Of a DNA stretch of 41,336 bases, positions 1 to 12,600 are shown in pieces. A program made the translations under genes and the position numbers. Location of the stretch: NCBI GenBank assembly GCA_944393395.1, contig CALYAB010000007.1:1-41336 (forward strand). The letters run 5' to 3'. This stretch comes from an uncultured Clostridia bacterium (GTDB taxonomy: Bacteria > Bacillota > Clostridia > TANB77 > CAG-508). The notes under the pieces are model-generated. The model ran no database searches. It was not told where the DNA came from and saw only the letters and a list, made by a program, of their open reading frames with translations. Each line of letters starts with the position of its first letter. Position 1 is the stretch's first letter.

Positions 1-2742
1 AATAGATTAAAAAGATTATTAGAATTAGGTGCACCAGAGATTATTGTAAGAAATGAAAAAAGAATGTTACAAGAATCTGTAGACGCCTTAATTGATAATG
101 GAAGAAGAGGAAGACCAGTAACAGGTGCTGGAAATAGACCATTAAAATCTTTATCAGATTTATTAAAAGGAAAACAAGGACGTTTCCGTCAAAACTTACT
201 TGGAAAACGTGTTGACTATTCAGGACGTTCAGTTATTGTTGTAGGACCTGAACTAAAGATTTATCAATGTGGACTTCCAAAAGAAATGGCTGTAGAATTA
301 TTTAAACCATTTGTAATGAAAGAATTAGTAGGAAGAGGAATTGCTCAAAATATTAAAAATGCAAAAAGAATGGTAGAAAGACTAAGACCAGAAGTATGGG
401 AAATATTAGAAGATGTTATAAAAGATCATCCTGTAATGTTAAACCGTGCACCAACTCTACATAGATTAGGTATTCAAGCATTTGAACCAGTATTAGTAGA
501 AGGTAGAGCAATAAAACTTCACCCATTAGTTTGTGAGGCATTTAATGCAGACTTTGATGGTGACCAAATGGCTGTACATTTACCATTATCACCAGAAGCA
601 CAAGCAGAATCTAGATATTTAATGCTTTCAACAAACAACTTATTGAAACCACAAGATGGTAGACCAGTATCAGTACCTAGACTAGACATGATTTTAGGAA
701 GTTACTATTTAACAATGGTGTTGGATGGAGAAAAAGGTGAAGGAACATATTATAAAGACCCTGAAGAAGCATTAATGGCTTTTGAAAACCATGATGTAGG
801 AATACATGCAAAAATTTATGTTAGAATTTCAAAAGAAATTGATGGAGAAATCAAAACAAAGAAAGTAGAAACAAGTGTTGGAAGAATTATCTTTAATCAA
901 GGAATTCCTCAAGACTTAGGGTTTATTGATAGAGAAGAAGATCCATTCCAATATGAAATTAGTTTCCCTGTTATGAAAAAATCAATGGGAAATATTATAG
1001 AAAGAGTAATTAGAACACATGGATTAACAGAATCAGCAGAAGTAATTGACTATATAAAAGCATTAGGATTTAAATATTCTACATTAGCTGGTATAACATT
1101 CTCAATGAGTGATGTACAAGTGCCAGAAGCTAAAAAGGAATTATTAAAAGAAGCAGATAGTAAAATTGAAAATATTAGAAAACAATATGCAAGAGGTTTA
1201 ATTACTAATGACGAACGTTATTCAGAAGTTATCAAAGTATGGGAAAAGACAACTAATAGTGTTAGTGATGCAATGGAAGAAAACTTTGATGAATTAAACC
1301 CAATATATATGATGGTTAAATCTGGAGCCAGAGGTAATATGAGCCAGTTAAGACAAATAGCAGGTATGCGTGGACTTATGGCTAGTACAACAGGTAAAGC
1401 TGTTGAAATACCAATTAAATCATCATTTGCAGAAGGATTAGATGCCTTAGAATACTTTATTTCAGCACATGGTGCGAGAAAAGGACTTTCAGATACAGCT
1501 TTAAGAACAGCAGACTCAGGTTACTTGACAAGAAGATTAGTTGATGTATCACAAGATATCATTGTAAGAGAACATGATTGTGGTACTGATGAAGGAATAT
1601 TAATTTATGATATTAAAGATGGACAACAAGTAATCGAAAAAATGCAAGAAAGATTATTAGGAAGATTTGTAATTGAAGATGTATATAATCCAGAGACAAA
1701 TGAATTAATTGTTGATACAAATACAATGATAACAGAAAAAATTGCTGATGAGATTGTAGCTGCTGGAATTGACAAATTAAAAGTTCGTTCAGTTCTTGGT
1801 TGCCGTTCAAAACATGGTGTATGCCAAAAATGCTATGGTATGGGATTAGCAAGAAGAGATTTAGTATCAATAGGTGAAGCTATAGGTATAATTGCGGCAC
1901 AATCAATAGGAGAGCCAGGTACACAGCTTACAATGAGAACAATTCACTCTGGTGGTGTAGCAGGTGTAGCAGATATCACACAAGGTCTTCCAAGGGTTGA
2001 AGAATTATTTGAAGCTAGAAAGCCAAAAGGACTTGCAATTATTACAGAAATTGAAGGTAAAGTAAAAATAAAAGAAACAAAGAAAAAGAAAGAAGTTATT
2101 GTTAAAGGAAAAGATACTTCAAAATCGTATACAATTCCATTTGGTTCAAAAATGAGGGTAAAAGATGGAGATATGGTAGAAGTAGGTCAACCATTAATAG
2201 AAGGTTCAATCAATCCAGCTGAGATTTTAACACTAAAGGGACCAGAAGGAGTATACGAATATTTAATTACAGAAGTACAAAAAGTATACAGAAATCAAGG
2301 TGTTGATATTAATGACAAACATATTGAAGTTATTGGTAGACAAATGCTTAAAAAAGTTAGAGTTGAAGATAACGCTGATACAGATATGTTCCCAGGTTCA
2401 TTAATTGACATGTATGAATTTGAAGATAAAAATAATGAAGCAATAGCTGAAGGAAAGAGACCAGCAACAGGAAAAAGAGTATTACTTGGTATTACAAAAG
2501 CTGCTCTTGCAACAGATAGTTTCTTATCTGCAGCGTCATTCCAAGAAACAACAAGAGTTCTTACAGATGCAGCAGTTAAAGGTAAAGTAGATGATTTAGT
2601 AGGATTAAAAGAAAATGTTATTATAGGAAAATTAATCCCAGCAGGAACAGGTATGCAAAAATATCAAAATATTCATATCAATACAGAAAAAGAACTAGAA
2701 CAAGTTGCTGATACAGAAGATTTAGGGGCAAAAGCTGAATAA
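1..2742 (+). CDS. rpoC: DNA-directed RNA polymerase subunit beta' (5' part outside window)
   Basis: Largest catalytic subunit of RNA polymerase. The reading frame is open from base 1, so the gene starts upstream; 913 C-terminal residues are present and roughly the first quarter of the protein is missing. The catalytic Mg-binding motif [12 protein letters not shown] begins at visible residue 182 with its three aspartates intact. The C-terminal zinc site is complete: one Cys in HDCGTDEG (about residue 527) and three in [11 protein letters not shown] (601-611). The trigger-loop region [15 protein letters not shown] follows at about 637. No internal stop or frameshift is visible. A hairpin with a T-tract follows the stop codon. 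In most Firmicutes rpsL comes next; here it lies about 34 kb downstream. Identification is certain. Confidence 0.98.
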   Translation, partial: NRLKRLLELGAPEIIVRNEKRMLQESVDALIDNGRRGRPVTGAGNRPLKSLSDLLKGKQGRFRQNLLGKRVDYSGRSVIVVGPELKIYQCGLPKEMAVELFKPFVMKELVGRGIAQNIKNAKRMVERLRPEVWEILEDVIKDHPVMLNRAPTLHRLGIQAFEPVLVEGRAIKLHPLVCEAFNADFDGDQMAVHLPLSPEAQAESRYLMLSTNNLLKPQDGRPVSVPRLDMILGSYYLTMVLDGEKGEGTYYKDPEEALMAFENHDVGIHAKIYVRISKEIDGEIKTKKVETSVGRIIFNQGIPQDLGFIDREEDPFQYEISFPVMKKSMGNIIERVIRTHGLTESAEVIDYIKALGFKYSTLAGITFSMSDVQVPEAKKELLKEADSKIENIRKQYARGLITNDERYSEVIKVWEKTTNSVSDAMEENFDELNPIYMMVKSGARGNMSQLRQIAGMRGLMASTTGKAVEIPIKSSFAEGLDALEYFISAHGARKGLSDTALRTADSGYLTRRLVDVSQDIIVREHDCGTDEGILIYDIKDGQQVIEKMQERLLGRFVIEDVYNPETNELIVDTNTMITEKIADEIVAAGIDKLKVRSVLGCRSKHGVCQKCYGMGLARRDLVSIGEAIGIIAAQSIGEPGTQLTMRTIHSGGVAGVADITQGLPRVEELFEARKPKGLAIITEIEGKVKIKETKKKKEVIVKGKDTSKSYTIPFGSKMRVKDGDMVEVGQPLIEGSINPAEILTLKGPEGVYEYLITEVQKVYRNQGVDINDKHIEVIGRQMLKKVRVEDNADTDMFPGSLIDMYEFEDKNNEAIAEGKRPATGKRVLLGITKAALATDSFLSAASFQETTRVLTDAAVKGKVDDLVGLKENVIIGKLIPAGTGMQKYQNIHINTEKELEQVADTEDLGAKAE

Positions 2743-2756
2743 TAATAATTTATTTT

Positions 2757-2797
2757 AGAGGGAAAATCTTAATATTAGGATTTTCTCTTTATTTTTT
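2757..2797 (+). terminator. Intrinsic terminator after rpoC
   Basis: AGAG(GG)AAAATC pairs with GATTTTCTCT around a short loop, with two unpaired G, followed by a T-rich run (TTATTTTTT). It starts 15 bases after the rpoC stop and suggests that rpoBC transcription ends here. Confidence 0.8.
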
Positions 2798-2847
2798 GAA
2801 TAATTTAATTGATAGTAACAAAATAAAGAAAAATATTCAAAAACATA

Positions 2848-2875
2848 TTGATATTTAGAATAGATTTGTTAAAAT
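2848..2875 (+). promoter_or_regulatory. Possible sigma-A promoter of the pilin-like gene
   Basis: TTGATA and TAAAAT are separated by 16 bases, upstream of an AAGGAG ribosome binding site (about 2897-2902) and the ATG at 2910. The region is so AT-rich that other -10 choices (TATAAT at 2880) are possible. Confidence 0.4.
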
Positions 2876-2909
2876 ATATTATAATAATATAAAGATAAGG
2901 AGAATTCTA

Positions 2910-4033
2910 ATGAAAAAAGAAAAATTAAGTAATCAAAAGGGATCAATAACATTATTTGTTTTATTAGCAATGTTATTTTTCTTAATAGTTGTAGTTAATA
3001 TGTTTATGAGAAGTTCTAATAGTAATCAAGCACAAATTTCTGAATATGATAAACTAAAACAGGAATATGATGAATCTATAGAAAATATAGACAATATTTA
3101 TACTGAAACAGAAAAAAAGGAAAAAATAAAAGAATATACAGAAGATGGAGTACCAATCCCAAAAGGTTTTTATTATGTTGGGGGAACAAAAGAAGAGGGA
3201 GTAGTTATCTCTGATAATAAAGCAGATGAAAATAAAGGAACAAGCCATAATACAGCTACACGGATTACAAGGAAATCAATTTGTATGGGTACCTGTAGTT
3301 GCTGAAGAATTTGAGAGATATGATGGATATTCTGGGGGGGCTTTTGATGAAGGTTTTATAGTAAATTGTGCAGAGCCATGTGAAAATGGATATGAAAATG
3401 AAGAAAGTGAATATAATGCAATGAGAGCTAGTGTGTTAGAGTATAATGGATTTTATGTAGGAAGATATGAGGCAGGAACAACTAGTGAGAGAACAAAAAG
3501 TTCAGGAATAACAGATGATGTAGTAGTTAAGCAAGGAAAAAATGTATATAATTATATAGGATGGTCAAATAGTGATGATATGAAAGTAGAAACAGGAGGA
3601 GCATTCCAAAAAGCGAAAGAATTTGCAGGGAAAAATAACTATACATCAGTAACAAGTACATTAATATATGGAATAGAATGGGATGCAATAATGCAGTGGA
3701 TAGATCCAGAGTATAAAAATGGAAATTGTAATACTCAAACATCATTTGTAGCAAATTCAACGGGAAAAGGGAATTATGTAGTAGAATACGATTTTGGATC
3801 TGCTACTTTAGCTAAAACAGGTTCAAGTTCAGAGTATGCAGTAAAAAATATATATGATCTGGGGGGAAATTCAGCTGAATGGGTTATGGAATCCCATAAT
3901 GAAATAAATCGAATATATAGAGGGCGGTGATTACTATACTATGGGAGATTATCATCCAGCTTCGGATCGTAGCTATATTAATCCATCATATATTGAAGAA
4001 AGTCTGGGCTTTCGTATTACTTTACATTTTTAA
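2910..4033 (+). pseudogene. Pilin-like membrane protein with FGE-sulfatase (SUMF1-like) domain, two frameshifts
   Basis: Three consecutive reading frames make one recognisable protein. Frame one (2910 to about 3260) encodes a short basic N-terminus, KGSITLFVLLAMLFFLIVV as a single pseudopilin-like membrane segment, then a charged coiled stretch. Frame two (about 3262-3924) carries GNQFVWVPV, YVGRYEAG and GGNSAEWV, hallmarks of the formylglycine-generating-enzyme/C-type-lectin-like fold. Frame three (to the stop at 4031-4033) completes it with RGGDYYTMGDYHPASDR and SLGFRITL. Each break is a +1 shift resolved by dropping the C of an in-frame CGG codon (3261 and 3925). No catalytic cysteine pair is evident, so a structural or adhesive role is more likely than sulfatase activation. 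It could be a decaying gene, a sequencing artefact or a recoded gene. The G7 (3334-3340) and G6 (3861-3866) runs are in frame. Confidence 0.75.
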
Positions 4034-4071
4034 AAAATAAAACAAGTTACTTATAGAATAAAATATTAAAA

Positions 4072-4117
4072 CTACCATCCAAAATACAATTATTGTTAAA
4101 GGATGGTAGGAATTTTT
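4072..4117 (+). terminator. Intrinsic terminator after the pilin-like gene
   Basis: CTACCATCC (4072-4080) pairs perfectly with GGATGGTAG (4101-4109), followed by GAATTTTTA. The T-run is also the left end of the palindromic repeat at 4113. Confidence 0.75.
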
Positions 4118-4158
4118 ATATATTAGGAAAATCATGCTGACTTTTTAATATATAAAAA
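4113..4158. repeat. Palindromic intergenic element, copy 1
   Basis: The left arm TTTTTATATATTAGG and right arm TTAATATATAAAAA surround a TCATGCTGA centre. It is the most diverged of three copies (others at 16698 and 22517). The inner stem is imperfect, and the TACG(T/A)TGCACACA tail shared by copies 2 and 3 is reduced to TATGTTCG. Confidence 0.75.
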
Positions 4159-4214
4159 TATGTTCGTTTGAGTTTTAACAAGAGTAGTATATAATATGTA
4201 GAATACGCGAAAAC

Positions 4215-4243
4215 TTGACAAAATGGCTATTTCTCGGTAAAAT
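4215..4243 (+). promoter_or_regulatory. Sigma-A promoter of gdpP
   Basis: TTGACA (4215-4220) and TAAAAT (4238-4243) with a 17-base spacer. CGCGAAAA lies immediately upstream and AAAATGGC inside the spacer; the same pair of words occurs at the promoter at 34207. The ribosome binding site AAGGAGA precedes the ATG at 4275. Confidence 0.75.
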
Positions 4244-4274
4244 ATAATAGAGAAATATAAGGAGAAAATTATTT

Positions 4275-6299
4275 ATGCAAAATACTAATAGAAAGATTTC
4301 AGATAAGCTATTATCAAAAACCAAAATATATTTAGCAATAATTTTTATATTATTAGTAATTATTTGTATAGAAAGTGCAATTATGATAATACCTTCTATA
4401 CTAATTTTTGGTGCGGTAGTTGGATATTCATACTATGCTACAAATAGAAGAAAAAGTGAAATATCAGAAACACTACAAGATTTAACATTATCAGTAGACA
4501 CAGCAGCAAAAAGTAGTTTAATAAACTCACCATTCCCATTAATAATATTAGAGTCAAATGGTAATATAATATGGAGAAGTTCTAAATTTATATCTGAATT
4601 TAGTGGATTTGATATTAATAAATATTTGAATAACTTAATAGAAGATATAAAACTTGATATAAAAGAAACTGAAAAAGACGAAACTAAAGAAAAACAAATT
4701 TCAAGACATGTGGAAATAAATAAAAAAAATTATAAAGTTTTAGGCAAATTTGTTCATTCAAAACAATATGATAGAAAACATGATGATAAATACATGATAA
4801 TGTTATATTTTATAGATGAAACAGAAATGATTAAACTAAAAAAAGAATATCAAGATTCCAAATCATGTATAACAATAATGATGATAGACAATTATGAAGA
4901 AACAATGCAACAACTTGAAAGTGAAGAAAAACCACAAGTAATTGCAGAAATTGATAAATGTATATATGAATGGACAGATAAAACAAATGGAGTTTTAATA
5001 AAATCTGATAGAGATAGATATATATACTTATTTGAACAAAGATATTTTGAAAAAGTTAAAGAAGATAAATTTAGTGTTTTAGATAAAGTAAAAGATATAA
5101 AAACAAAGGAAAATGTACAAATAACATTAAGTATAGCCGTTTCAAATGAAGGATTAACTGACAAAGAAAAATATAAATCAGCACAAGCAGCAATGGATGT
5201 AGTTTTAGGCAGAGGCGGAGATCAAGCTGTAATAAGAGAAAATGAGATATATAAATTTTATGGTGGAAGGGCTCAAGAAGTAGAAAGACGAACAAAAGTA
5301 AAAGCAAGAGTTGTAGCACATGCATTAGAAAATTTAATAAAAGATGCAAGTAAAGTTATGATAATGGGGCATACTAATCCTGATATAGACTCTATGGGAT
5401 CTAGTATGGGAATATATAGATTAGTAAAAAGTTTAGGTAAAAAAGCATATATCATAGACAGTAACGAAACAAATACTTTACAAAACTTTAAAGAATCTTT
5501 ATCAAAAGAACCAGAATATGAAGATATATTAATTTCAAAAGAGGTAGCAGAAGAAAATGTAGATAAAGAAACTTTAGTAGTAATAGTAGATACTCATAAA
5601 AATACTTATGTGGAAGCTCCTGAATTACTAAAAAGAACAGATAAAAAAGTAATTATAGATCATCATAGAAGAAGTGCAGATTATATAGAAAATGCAACAT
5701 TAACATTCCAAGAAGTATATGCATCATCAGCAGCAGAATTGGTAACTGAATTACTTCAATATGCAGAAACAAAGGTTGATTTAAAAACTATTGAAGCAGA
5801 AAGTTTATATGCAGGAATTATGATGGATACAAAAAACTTTACATTTAAGACAGGAGTAAGAACATTTGAAGCAGCAGCATATCTGCGTAGATGTGGTGTA
5901 AATATAATCAGAGTAAAAAAATGGTTCCAAAGCAATTTAGAAACATTTAACAAAATAGCAGCAATAGTAAAGAAAGCGGAAATAGTTAATGATACAATAG
6001 CAATAGCTGTTTATGATAAAAAGGACAAAGATGCAAGTTTAATATGTGCAAAAGCAGCAGATGAATTATTAACAATTAGTGATATAACAGCATCATTTGT
6101 TATGGGAAAAGCAGGAAATAAAATTTGCATAAGTGGAAGGTCTATAGGAGATATAAATGTGCAAATTATTCTAGAAAAGCTAGGTGGCGGAGGTCATATT
6201 ACTTTGGCCGGAGCACAAGTAGAAGGAATGACTATGGAAGAGACAAGACAAGAATTAATAAATAGAATAAATGAATATTTTTCTGAATTAGAAAATTAG
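4275..6299 (+). CDS. gdpP: Cyclic-di-AMP phosphodiesterase GdpP (DHH family)
   Basis: Membrane-bound enzyme that hydrolyses the second messenger c-di-AMP to pApA. The 674 residues have the full GdpP layout. Two membrane segments lie at about residues 17-56, then a degenerate PAS region, then a degenerate GGDEF domain (GRGGDQAV near 313). The DHH phosphodiesterase domain has GHTNPDIDS (365-373), VDTHKN and IIDHHRR (DHH at 462-464), and the DHHA1 domain has GGGGH (637-641). All metal ligands seem intact, so the enzyme should be active. It has its own promoter and a hairpin after the stop. Family context in Firmicutes is gdpP-rplI-dnaB; here a 10-kb surface gene has come between gdpP and rplI. 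Confidence 0.96.
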   Translation: MQNTNRKISDKLLSKTKIYLAIIFILLVIICIESAIMIIPSILIFGAVVGYSYYATNRRKSEISETLQDLTLSVDTAAKSSLINSPFPLIILESNGNIIWRSSKFISEFSGFDINKYLNNLIEDIKLDIKETEKDETKEKQISRHVEINKKNYKVLGKFVHSKQYDRKHDDKYMIMLYFIDETEMIKLKKEYQDSKSCITIMMIDNYEETMQQLESEEKPQVIAEIDKCIYEWTDKTNGVLIKSDRDRYIYLFEQRYFEKVKEDKFSVLDKVKDIKTKENVQITLSIAVSNEGLTDKEKYKSAQAAMDVVLGRGGDQAVIRENEIYKFYGGRAQEVERRTKVKARVVAHALENLIKDASKVMIMGHTNPDIDSMGSSMGIYRLVKSLGKKAYIIDSNETNTLQNFKESLSKEPEYEDILISKEVAEENVDKETLVVIVDTHKNTYVEAPELLKRTDKKVIIDHHRRSADYIENATLTFQEVYASSAAELVTELLQYAETKVDLKTIEAESLYAGIMMDTKNFTFKTGVRTFEAAAYLRRCGVNIIRVKKWFQSNLETFNKIAAIVKKAEIVNDTIAIAVYDKKDKDASLICAKAADELLTISDITASFVMGKAGNKICISGRSIGDINVQIILEKLGGGGHITLAGAQVEGMTMEETRQELINRINEYFSELEN

Positions 6300-6312
6300 T
6301 GATAGTTTAAAG

Positions 6313-6339
6313 GGGCGGAGATGACTTTTATCTCCGTCC
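6313..6339 (+). terminator. Terminator-like hairpin after gdpP
   Basis: GGGCGGAGAT (6313-6322) pairs with ATCTCCGTCC (6330-6339) with one G-T wobble. The stem is GC-rich and 13 bases after the stop, but the following TTAAAATAATAA is a poor T-tract, so termination may be partial. Confidence 0.55.
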
Positions 6340-6571
6340 TTAAAATAATAACTTTTGATTTTCAATAGATAGCTAAGAATTGCAAGCAATAAATAGCATA
6401 CTACAGGAAAATTGAATAGTAATTCTTCGACTTAATACGGAAAGTTAAGATTTCCGTAGAAAAATTAAAATAATATTAAAAATATGTAAAAGAAATGTAA
6501 AATAAAAATAATAGAAAGTAGAAAGAAACAAAGTATAAGTTTCCGTAGATTATGACAAAACAAGGTAAAAA

Positions 6572-6615
6572 TTGACGGCATGCAACATATTTACTTATAT
6601 ACTTTAAGTATATAA
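6572..6615 (+). promoter_or_regulatory. Promoter of the giant surface gene with overlapping dyad
   Basis: TTGACG (6572-6577) and TTATAT (6595-6600) are separated by 17 bases. The -10 is the left half of a perfect dyad, TTATATACTT-T-AAGTATATAA (6595-6615), lying across the expected transcription start; it could be an operator or a hairpin at the mRNA 5' end. AAAGGGGA (6641-6648) is the ribosome binding site. Confidence 0.6.
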
Positions 6616-6652
6616 AATAAATATATATAAATATAAAAACAAAGGGGAATCT

Positions 6653-9600
6653 ATGGAAATGAAGAAAAAAGAATTCAGAGTACAAAAAAAGCAAGTTATT
6701 ACTGTAAGTATATTAATATTGCTAATAATATTAATATCAATTATTGAATTGATGCAAAGCATTAATAAAAATAAAACACAAATAAGTCCAGAGCTTGCAA
6801 GAGCAATGACATATGGAGAATTAACAACAAAAGATGAAGAAACTCAAAGTGAATATGTAAGATTCAGTAGCTATTTTGCAAGAGATTTAGATAGTGATGG
6901 ATATGCAGAAAAAGTAAAAGGAACATGTAAAGAGGTAGAAGGAGAAGACACGCTTTACATGAGTTTAAACGTGCTTGGAAATGGATATTTAAAAGATGGC
7001 AAGATAGAAATTGAATCTAATAATATATATTTTAAAACAGCTTTAGTGGAGGATGAAATAATCAGTGGAAACTATATAAGTGAAAATACAAAAGAGATTA
7101 ACTTAAAAGAAGTAACAGCAGGAACACAAAAATTAATATTTGGACAAGTAAGGACTGGAGATTATAGGTACACAACAACTAAAAAAGATGCACTAGGGAA
7201 AGATACAAATAAATTAAGTGGGATAAATAAAATTAAATTAACAGGAGTACATGTAACAAATGAAGGTGTAGAAACAAAAATAGAAAAAGAAATAGAGATA
7301 CCAGTAGATTGGTATAGTACAACAAAAGCAGAAATACCATATACATATGGAGCAAATAAAGAAAAAAATAAATATCAAAACTATAATACAGAAAGTATAG
7401 TAGACGAAGTAAACCAAGAAGTAAATTTAGAATTCAAAATAACATCACAAGAAAGCAACAATAAACTATTATTGAAAAAATCAACAATAGAAGGGACAAT
7501 ACCAGAATTAAATGGATATAAAGCGACAAATGTGGAAATAACAGGAGAAAATGTGCAATACACATATGATCAAGAAACAGGAAATTTCACAGCATACAGA
7601 AAAGCACAAATAGGAGAGGATGGAGTAGTTACAAAAGAAGCATATACATCAAGCTATAATACAGCAAGATATAGTGAATATAAATTAAAAGTAACATATC
7701 CTTTAGCAGCATATAAAAATTCAAGTGAAAATGGAACAATAGTATTAAATATACCAGTAAAAGCAACATTTGAAGGATATAACAATCCAAACGAAGAGTT
7801 TAATAACCCATATGTAAGTAATGTGGCAGAAGATGTAATAAGTATAACTTACGAAAGAGGTGGAGGAGACGTGATTTCCTATGATATACAAGTAGGAACA
7901 TGGGTATCAAATCCATATAATGTATATGTTATATCAAAAGAAAATGCAGTGGGCTATTATAATCAAATGGAAGAAGCTACAAAGGATACATATGAAGTAA
8001 GATGGTATGTAGCAAGAGGAAATTCAGGAGAAATATCAAATGTACAATTAAGAGAACAAGATAATAATTATACAGATAAATTCTTAAAAACAGATGGAAC
8101 ATATGAAGATATGTTAAAATACAGTAAAAATATAGGAATATATTTTACAACCCCTGGAGCAATGTTTGGAGAAGACGGATGGATACGAGTATATAATGAT
8201 GAAACAGATCAATTAATACATGAATTTACAAAAGACGATTGGGAAAGTTATACAAAAGAAAATCCATACTATTATGATCAACCAGTTGCACATATAAGGA
8301 TAGAAACAAGTTCAGCAGATAGAGTAAGTAGCTTTACAGCAACAAATATAAAAGAACTAGATAATGAACTATTAACAACAGACAAAACAAGAGAAGAATT
8401 TGATAAGTTAAGTAAAATAAATTCATACTTAAGTGGGTATGCAAAATTAAGTGAAAATGAAGAATATCAAAAAATAAAAGACGATATAGGAATTGCAAAT
8501 TATGATGAACCAATATCAATGGCACAAATAAATAATGTAACACCAATAACATTATCTACACAAGAAACAACAAATGTAAAAATAACAATAGGAACAGTAA
8601 ACTTAGGTTATAATGTTATATTATGGAAAAATGGAACATTTTTATTAAAATTTCCAGAAGAAGTGCTATTAGCAGAAATAAACAATGTAACGATAAACAA
8701 TGGAAATGTAGAAATTTTAGGATATGATATCTATGAACAAGATGGAAATTATTACCTAAAGATATTAACAGAAAATGAAAATCCAGAAAACTATACAATA
8801 ACAGTGGATGCAGATATAACACCAGATCCAAGAAAACTATCAGCAACAAGGAACATAGAATTATATGCATATAATGAAGAATGTAATAACTATAAAGAAG
8901 GCTTAAGAGCAGAAGATATATATGATATAAATGCAAATGGAAACACAACAGACCTAGTAGATTATAGTAAAAAATCAATTTCATTTGTAGGACCAACATC
9001 ATTATTAACAACAGAAACAGGTTCAGACTATAATGAGGAAGGAGATGAAGTAAAAACAACAATTGCACCACAAGTAGCAATCATAGATAAGGCACAGAAT
9101 AATAGGACTGCAAAAATAAGTGTGCAAATATTAAATAATTATTCTGGAAATATAAGTGGAGTAGTTGTAGTAGGAAAAACACCATTTGAAGGAAATAAAT
9201 CACAGATATTAGAAAAAGATTTAGGTTCTACATTTACAGCAAGTATGACAGGGCCAATACAATTACCAGAAAAATTACAAGGAATAGCAACAGTATATTA
9301 TTCAGAAAATGAAACAGTTAATAATAATATAAGTGATGCAAGTAACAACTGGAAAACAGAAAGTGAAGTTACAGATTTTTCTAAAATTAGGACCTATGCA
9401 ATAGATTTAGGAGATTATGTAATAGCAAAAGGAGAAGAATATATATGTACATATGAAATAGAAGTGCCACAAGAGGTAAACTATAATGATGTGACATATT
9501 CAACACATGCAGTATATTTTTATTTAGAAACAGATGAAGGAAAATTACGTGACCAAACAGAAACAAATAAATTAGGATTTATGATAGCCAAAAAATATAA

Positions 9601-12600
9601 TTTAGAGTTAACTAAGACTCAAAAAGGAAATGATTATTTAGTCGAAGGGGCAACATATAAGGTAACAGAAGACGGTACAAATAATAGCAAAATAGCAATA
9701 ACAAATGCAGAAGGTCTTTTGATAATAAAAGATTTATATGCAGAAAGAATATATGAAATACAAGAAATAAAATCTCCACAAGGATATGAATTAAATGAAG
9801 ATGTAATAAAGTTTAGAACAAAAATTGATGAGAATGGAAACATTCAAGCAGAAAAAATAGATGGAGAAAGTAAAACAGATTTTATTGTAAATGGCAAGAT
9901 TATATCTATAGCAGTAGAGGATGTACCATTAAGTACATTAAATATTTTAAAACAAGACACAAATGAGACGGCTATAGAAGATATAAGATTTGAGATAACT
10001 GGAAAAGGCTATCAAAATAGAGCAATGATAACAAATAGTAAAGGAATAGCAACAATAAGAGAGTTATACCCAAATGAAGAATATACAATAAAAGAAGTGA
10101 AGGCAGATGGATATTATATAGCAGATGGAGAGTTAAAATTTGTAATAGAGCAAGCAGAAGAAAATTATAATTTACGAGTAATAGAAGACACATTAAATGT
10201 ATTAGAGTTAACGAGTGGAAAGACAGAGAATAATTTACCAAGCTTTCAAATAAAATTGCAGAATGAAAAAATACCAACATATAATCTTGAAATATTAAAA
10301 ACAGATAAAGATACAGATGAACCACTTTCAAATGCACAATTTACATTAAAATCATTAGATAGCAATGATGAAAAATACTATACAACAAATGAAAGTGGAA
10401 TAATAGACGTAGAGGACTTATATCAATATGTAGATGGAAAGAATATCTTAGGAGAATATGAATTAACAGAAGTAGTAGCACCAGAAGGATATATAACAGA
10501 TACGAATATATATAGATTTAGATGTGAAGAAATAGATGAAAATTTACAATTAGAATTCTTAACAGAAAATACATTTGAATATACAGTAGAAAATGGAACA
10601 ATAAAGGTAAACTTTAAAAATGCACCAATATTTACACTTTACAAAAAAGATGGAGAAACACAAGATCCATTACCAAATACAAAATTTGCAATATATAAAA
10701 TAGATGAAGAAAGAAATGAATATCCAGCATATGATGTAAAAGGAAATTTAGTTGGTGAACAAACAGAAATTAATGGACAAACATATCAAGTAATAACAAC
10801 AGATGAGAATGGAGAAATATCTTTGAATTTGCCACAAGGTGCATATAAAGTAGTAGAGATAGAAGCTTTAGAAGAGTATGAATTGTTAGAAAACATAGAA
10901 GATAGAACATATTACTTTGGTATAGATGAGACAGTTCAAGGAACTAAGGATTGGGCAGGAGATGTATTAAATTATAGTACAGGTTTTTATAATATTGCAA
11001 CTACAGATAATAATGAAATAGTTGCTGTAAGTACAGTGTATGAAGATAAAGGATATGTATTAATTAAAAGGACAGATACGGAAGGTAATACTATTTGGAA
11101 GAAAAATATAATTGGGACAGAGTCTATTAGTGTCCAAAATATAAAATATAAAGATGATGATAATATAATAGTTGTCATATCTACTACTTCACAAGAATTA
11201 TATATGAATAATGAGAATGATAGCAGACAACTAATTATGAATACAGGAATAGATGATTCAAATCAAAGGAGTCCAATAATTCTGAAATTAGATGGAAAAG
11301 GTAATTTTATAGATGGAGTAGTTTTAAAGGGATATTTATATGATGTTATAGATATAAGTGATATAAATGAAAGTGGAAATTTTGTGGTTAGTATGGAATT
11401 TGATTCTGAACATGTGGAAGTATCAGGAGATTATACTAGTAGTGGAGAGTCAATAATTATTGATGGAGATGGAACTAATAACAGTAGGGATGTAGCAATA
11501 TTTTATTTTGATGATAAACTTAATGTGGTTTGGGGATATGGATTTCAAATATCGGCTAATAACTGGACTGGAGGAATTAGTGTAGATGAAGAAGGAAAAG
11601 TTATATTTGCTGGTACATTTTGGAATAATTATACAATTCCTGCTGAAGATACAACAGCAGGAGAAGAAATTTTACTTAAAAGTAATGGTGCATATGATTT
11701 GATGTTGATTAAATTTAATAATCAAGGAAAAATTGAATATACGAGTACTTTAGGAGGAACTTCGAGAGATTATGCTTTTAAAATTTCTAAAATAGATGGA
11801 AATGGTTATATAATTTCAGGTTATTCAGCAGGAAATATAACAATTCCATCAGAAAATACTATAAAAAATGAAGAGATTACTTTAAATTCTACGAAAGATG
11901 GTATATATAGAGCATTTTTAATAAAATATACAGAAGATAATATGGTAGAATGGGCCTGGGATTTGGAAGGAATATATAAAATAAACAATATTATAAAATA
12001 TAGTGACGGTTATGTAGTAACCGGAAGCAACAGTAATTATGGAGAGCAGATAATTGTACCAAGTGAAATTACAGCTGATGGTACAGAAATAAGAGTTGGT
12101 CCAACTTTTTATGCTATTTTTATGTTAAACGAAGAAGGTAAAGTAATTAGAGCTATAGAAGTAAATAGAACGATTAATGATGAATCTATAGAATATATTA
12201 ATGAAGAATTTTATATGGGGACAGGGAGTTTATATAAATTTTATCAAAAAGTAATATTACCAGAGGTCCCAGATGTCCAAAAAATAACAGTAGATAACTA
12301 TAAAAAACAATATAATATATGGACATATGTAAATGGTGAAGGAGGACACATAAGTGGAGAATATGAAAATCCATATGAAAAGGTAACTATACATAAAGAT
12401 AGTATAAAAGACATAATAGTTACACCTAATGAAGGATATGCAGTAAATAAGATTATAATAAATGGAGAAGAAATATCATATACAACGAGGGAAGATGGAA
12501 CAGTGATATTGGATAAATTTACAGATATGATAGAAGATAAAGAAGTTGAAGTAACTTTTATTCCAAAAGAGTATGTATTTACTATAAATAAAGCTAATGA

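Larger units (their letters stand above)
6300..6652. other. Gene-free 353-bp region upstream of the giant surface gene
   Basis: Contains the gdpP terminator-like hairpin, a hairpin TACGGAAA/TTTCCGTA (6436-6443 with 6451-6458), a second direct copy of TTTCCGTAGA at 6540-6549, and the promoter at 6572. No open frame with a ribosome binding site was seen. The repeated TTTCCGTAGA could be a protein-binding site; no known riboswitch consensus was recognised. Confidence 0.6.

Noticed and set aside
6436..6560. Riboswitch (for example c-di-AMP or c-di-GMP type) before the giant surface gene
   Set aside because: The hairpins lie upstream of the likely promoter at 6572 and match no riboswitch consensus I know.
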